In this document: piece by piece, positions 63,332 through 64,000 of the stretch
How the letters are laid out: every line of letters starts with the position of its first letter
Position numbering within the stretch: the stretch's first letter is position 1
The notes under the pieces: model-generated
Told to the model about the DNA's origin: nothing
What the model saw: the letters and a program-made list of their open reading frames with translations, nothing else
Databases searched by the model: none
Made by a program: the position numbers and the translations under genes
Assembly (NCBI GenBank): GCA_963732905.1
Contig: CAVTBM010000006.1
Span: 372,001-436,000 of the forward strand
DNA length: 64,000 nucleotides
Direction of reading: 5' to 3'
Source: DASQZK01 sp963732905
GTDB lineage: Bacteria; Bacteroidota; Bacteroidia; Bacteroidales; GCA-2748055

Positions 63332-64000
63332 ATGATAACACCTGAATTTCTCAAACCGGGAGATACGATCGGAATTGTTGCCCCGGCACGAAAAATTGAA
63401 GAAGCGGATATCTCATTTTTTCTTGAAAAGTGCGGGGAATGGGGACTTGAATGCGTCCTGGGAAAACATCTTCTCGGAAGCTATAACCAGTTTTCCGGGA
63501 CAGACGAAGAGCGTGCCGCCGACCTTCAGAATATGATCGATGATCCGCAAATTAAAGCGATCATCTGTGCCCGGGGGGGATACGGATCATTAAGGACCCT
63601 TCAGCTTACGGACTTCTCAAACCTGGCAAAATTCCCGAAATGGGTTGCCGGTTTTTCGGATATTACTGTCTTTCATTCCTACATCAACAAGTTCCCCGGC
63701 ATCGAAACCCTGCACTCACCCATGCCCTTTAACTTCAGAAATGAATACGATGAAGAGAGTGCAGAATACCTTCGTAAAGCATTGTTCGGTGAAAAAACGG
63801 ACTACAGCTTCCCCTCCCATCCTCTAAATGCGGAAGGCTCAGCCCTTGGGGAACTGTCGGGAGGAAACCTGTCCATTCTCGTCAGCATCAATGGCACAAT
63901 ATGGTTTCCCGATTTCAGAAATAAGATCCTTTTTCTTGAGGACGTCGACGAGTACCTTTATAATATAGACCGGATGATGCTGAATCTTTTGCACAGCGGA
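63332..64000 (+). CDS. ldcA: LD-carboxypeptidase (peptidase S66, LdcA-like), N-terminal part
   Basis: Peptidoglycan-recycling LD-carboxypeptidase (S66, LdcA/MccF superfamily), cut by the right window edge after 223 codons. The N-terminal LKPGDTIGIVAPAR, the ARGGYGSLRTL loop, the nucleophile Ser109 in GFSDIT and the catalytic Glu203 in LFLEDVDEYLY are all visible; the His lies beyond the window. The frame begins with ATG at 63332 and stays open to 64000. There is no signal peptide, so it is cytoplasmic, as expected for cleaving L,D-bonds of recycled muropeptides. MccF-type immunity proteins are the main alternative. Confidence 0.9.
   Translation, partial: MITPEFLKPGDTIGIVAPARKIEEADISFFLEKCGEWGLECVLGKHLLGSYNQFSGTDEERAADLQNMIDDPQIKAIICARGGYGSLRTLQLTDFSNLAKFPKWVAGFSDITVFHSYINKFPGIETLHSPMPFNFRNEYDEESAEYLRKALFGEKTDYSFPSHPLNAEGSALGELSGGNLSILVSINGTIWFPDFRNKILFLEDVDEYLYNIDRMMLNLLHSG

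Overview
The window is a dense, mid-GC bacterial chromosome segment from a member of the Bacteroidota, most likely an uncultured Bacteroidia lineage. The evidence is a type IX secretion (T9SS) core (porP/sprF, gldK, gldL, gldM, gldN), a TonB-dependent receptor with a carboxypeptidase-like N-terminal domain, Bacteroidota-only families (GSCFA, DUF4270, DUF4834, CCDC81-type HU + SPOR), several TAnnTTTG -7 boxes, and few Shine-Dalgarno sites. Nothing fixes the genus. No tRNA, rRNA, CRISPR array, complete insertion sequence or prophage was found.

Layout. 1-2.4 kb: end of a SUF Fe-S operon (sufS fragment, sufE, sufT) followed by queG. 2.4-6.0 kb (minus): yjbQ-araA-araB for L-arabinose entry. 6.2-12.4 kb (plus): alpha/beta hydrolase, GSCFA protein, TonB-dependent receptor, DUF2271-like lipoprotein and patatin. 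12.4-14.9 kb (minus): a Ktr/Trk potassium uptake pair. 15.4-24.9 kb: an accessory carbohydrate island with a GH140-like enzyme, two UroD-superfamily methyltransferase-like proteins, a clan GH-A-like lipoprotein, a twin-arginine TIM-barrel protein and a convergent GH9 enzyme. It has no SusC/D pair. 25-29.5 kb: DUF4834, mobA, mlaF-mlaE and manC.

29.6-39.3 kb (minus): topA, an arginase-family protein that has lost three of six metal ligands, then porP-gldK-gldL-gldM-gldN. 39.4-43.5 kb: a class A penicillin-binding protein and a fused two-domain peptide-type ABC ATPase. 43.5-48.5 kb (minus): an unknown gene, radA, rfaE2, a flippase-like membrane protein, panD and panC. 48.5-49.2 kb: a low-complexity intergenic zone built of heptameric repeats. 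49.2-53.2 kb (plus): a truncated glycogen-synthase-like protein, a DUF4270 lipoprotein and glmS.

53.3-59.5 kb (minus): a nucleotide-sugar operon reading wbpE-wbpD-wbpB-wbpA-galE-rfbB. It should make a 2,3-diacetamido uronic acid nucleotide sugar plus UDP-galactose and a dTDP-4-keto-6-deoxyglucose precursor. 60-64 kb: an HU-like/transmembrane/SPOR fusion protein, metG and the start of an LD-carboxypeptidase.

Functional themes are cell-envelope construction (T9SS, surface polysaccharide precursors, peptidoglycan enzymes, Mla transport), plant-type carbohydrate use (arabinose, GH140, GH9), and conserved housekeeping blocks. The most intriguing items are the degenerate arginase in the T9SS operon, the truncated glycogen-synthase-like protein, the glycosidase/UroD-like island, and the HU-membrane-SPOR protein. 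These are family- and motif-based readings made by eye; no database search was run.
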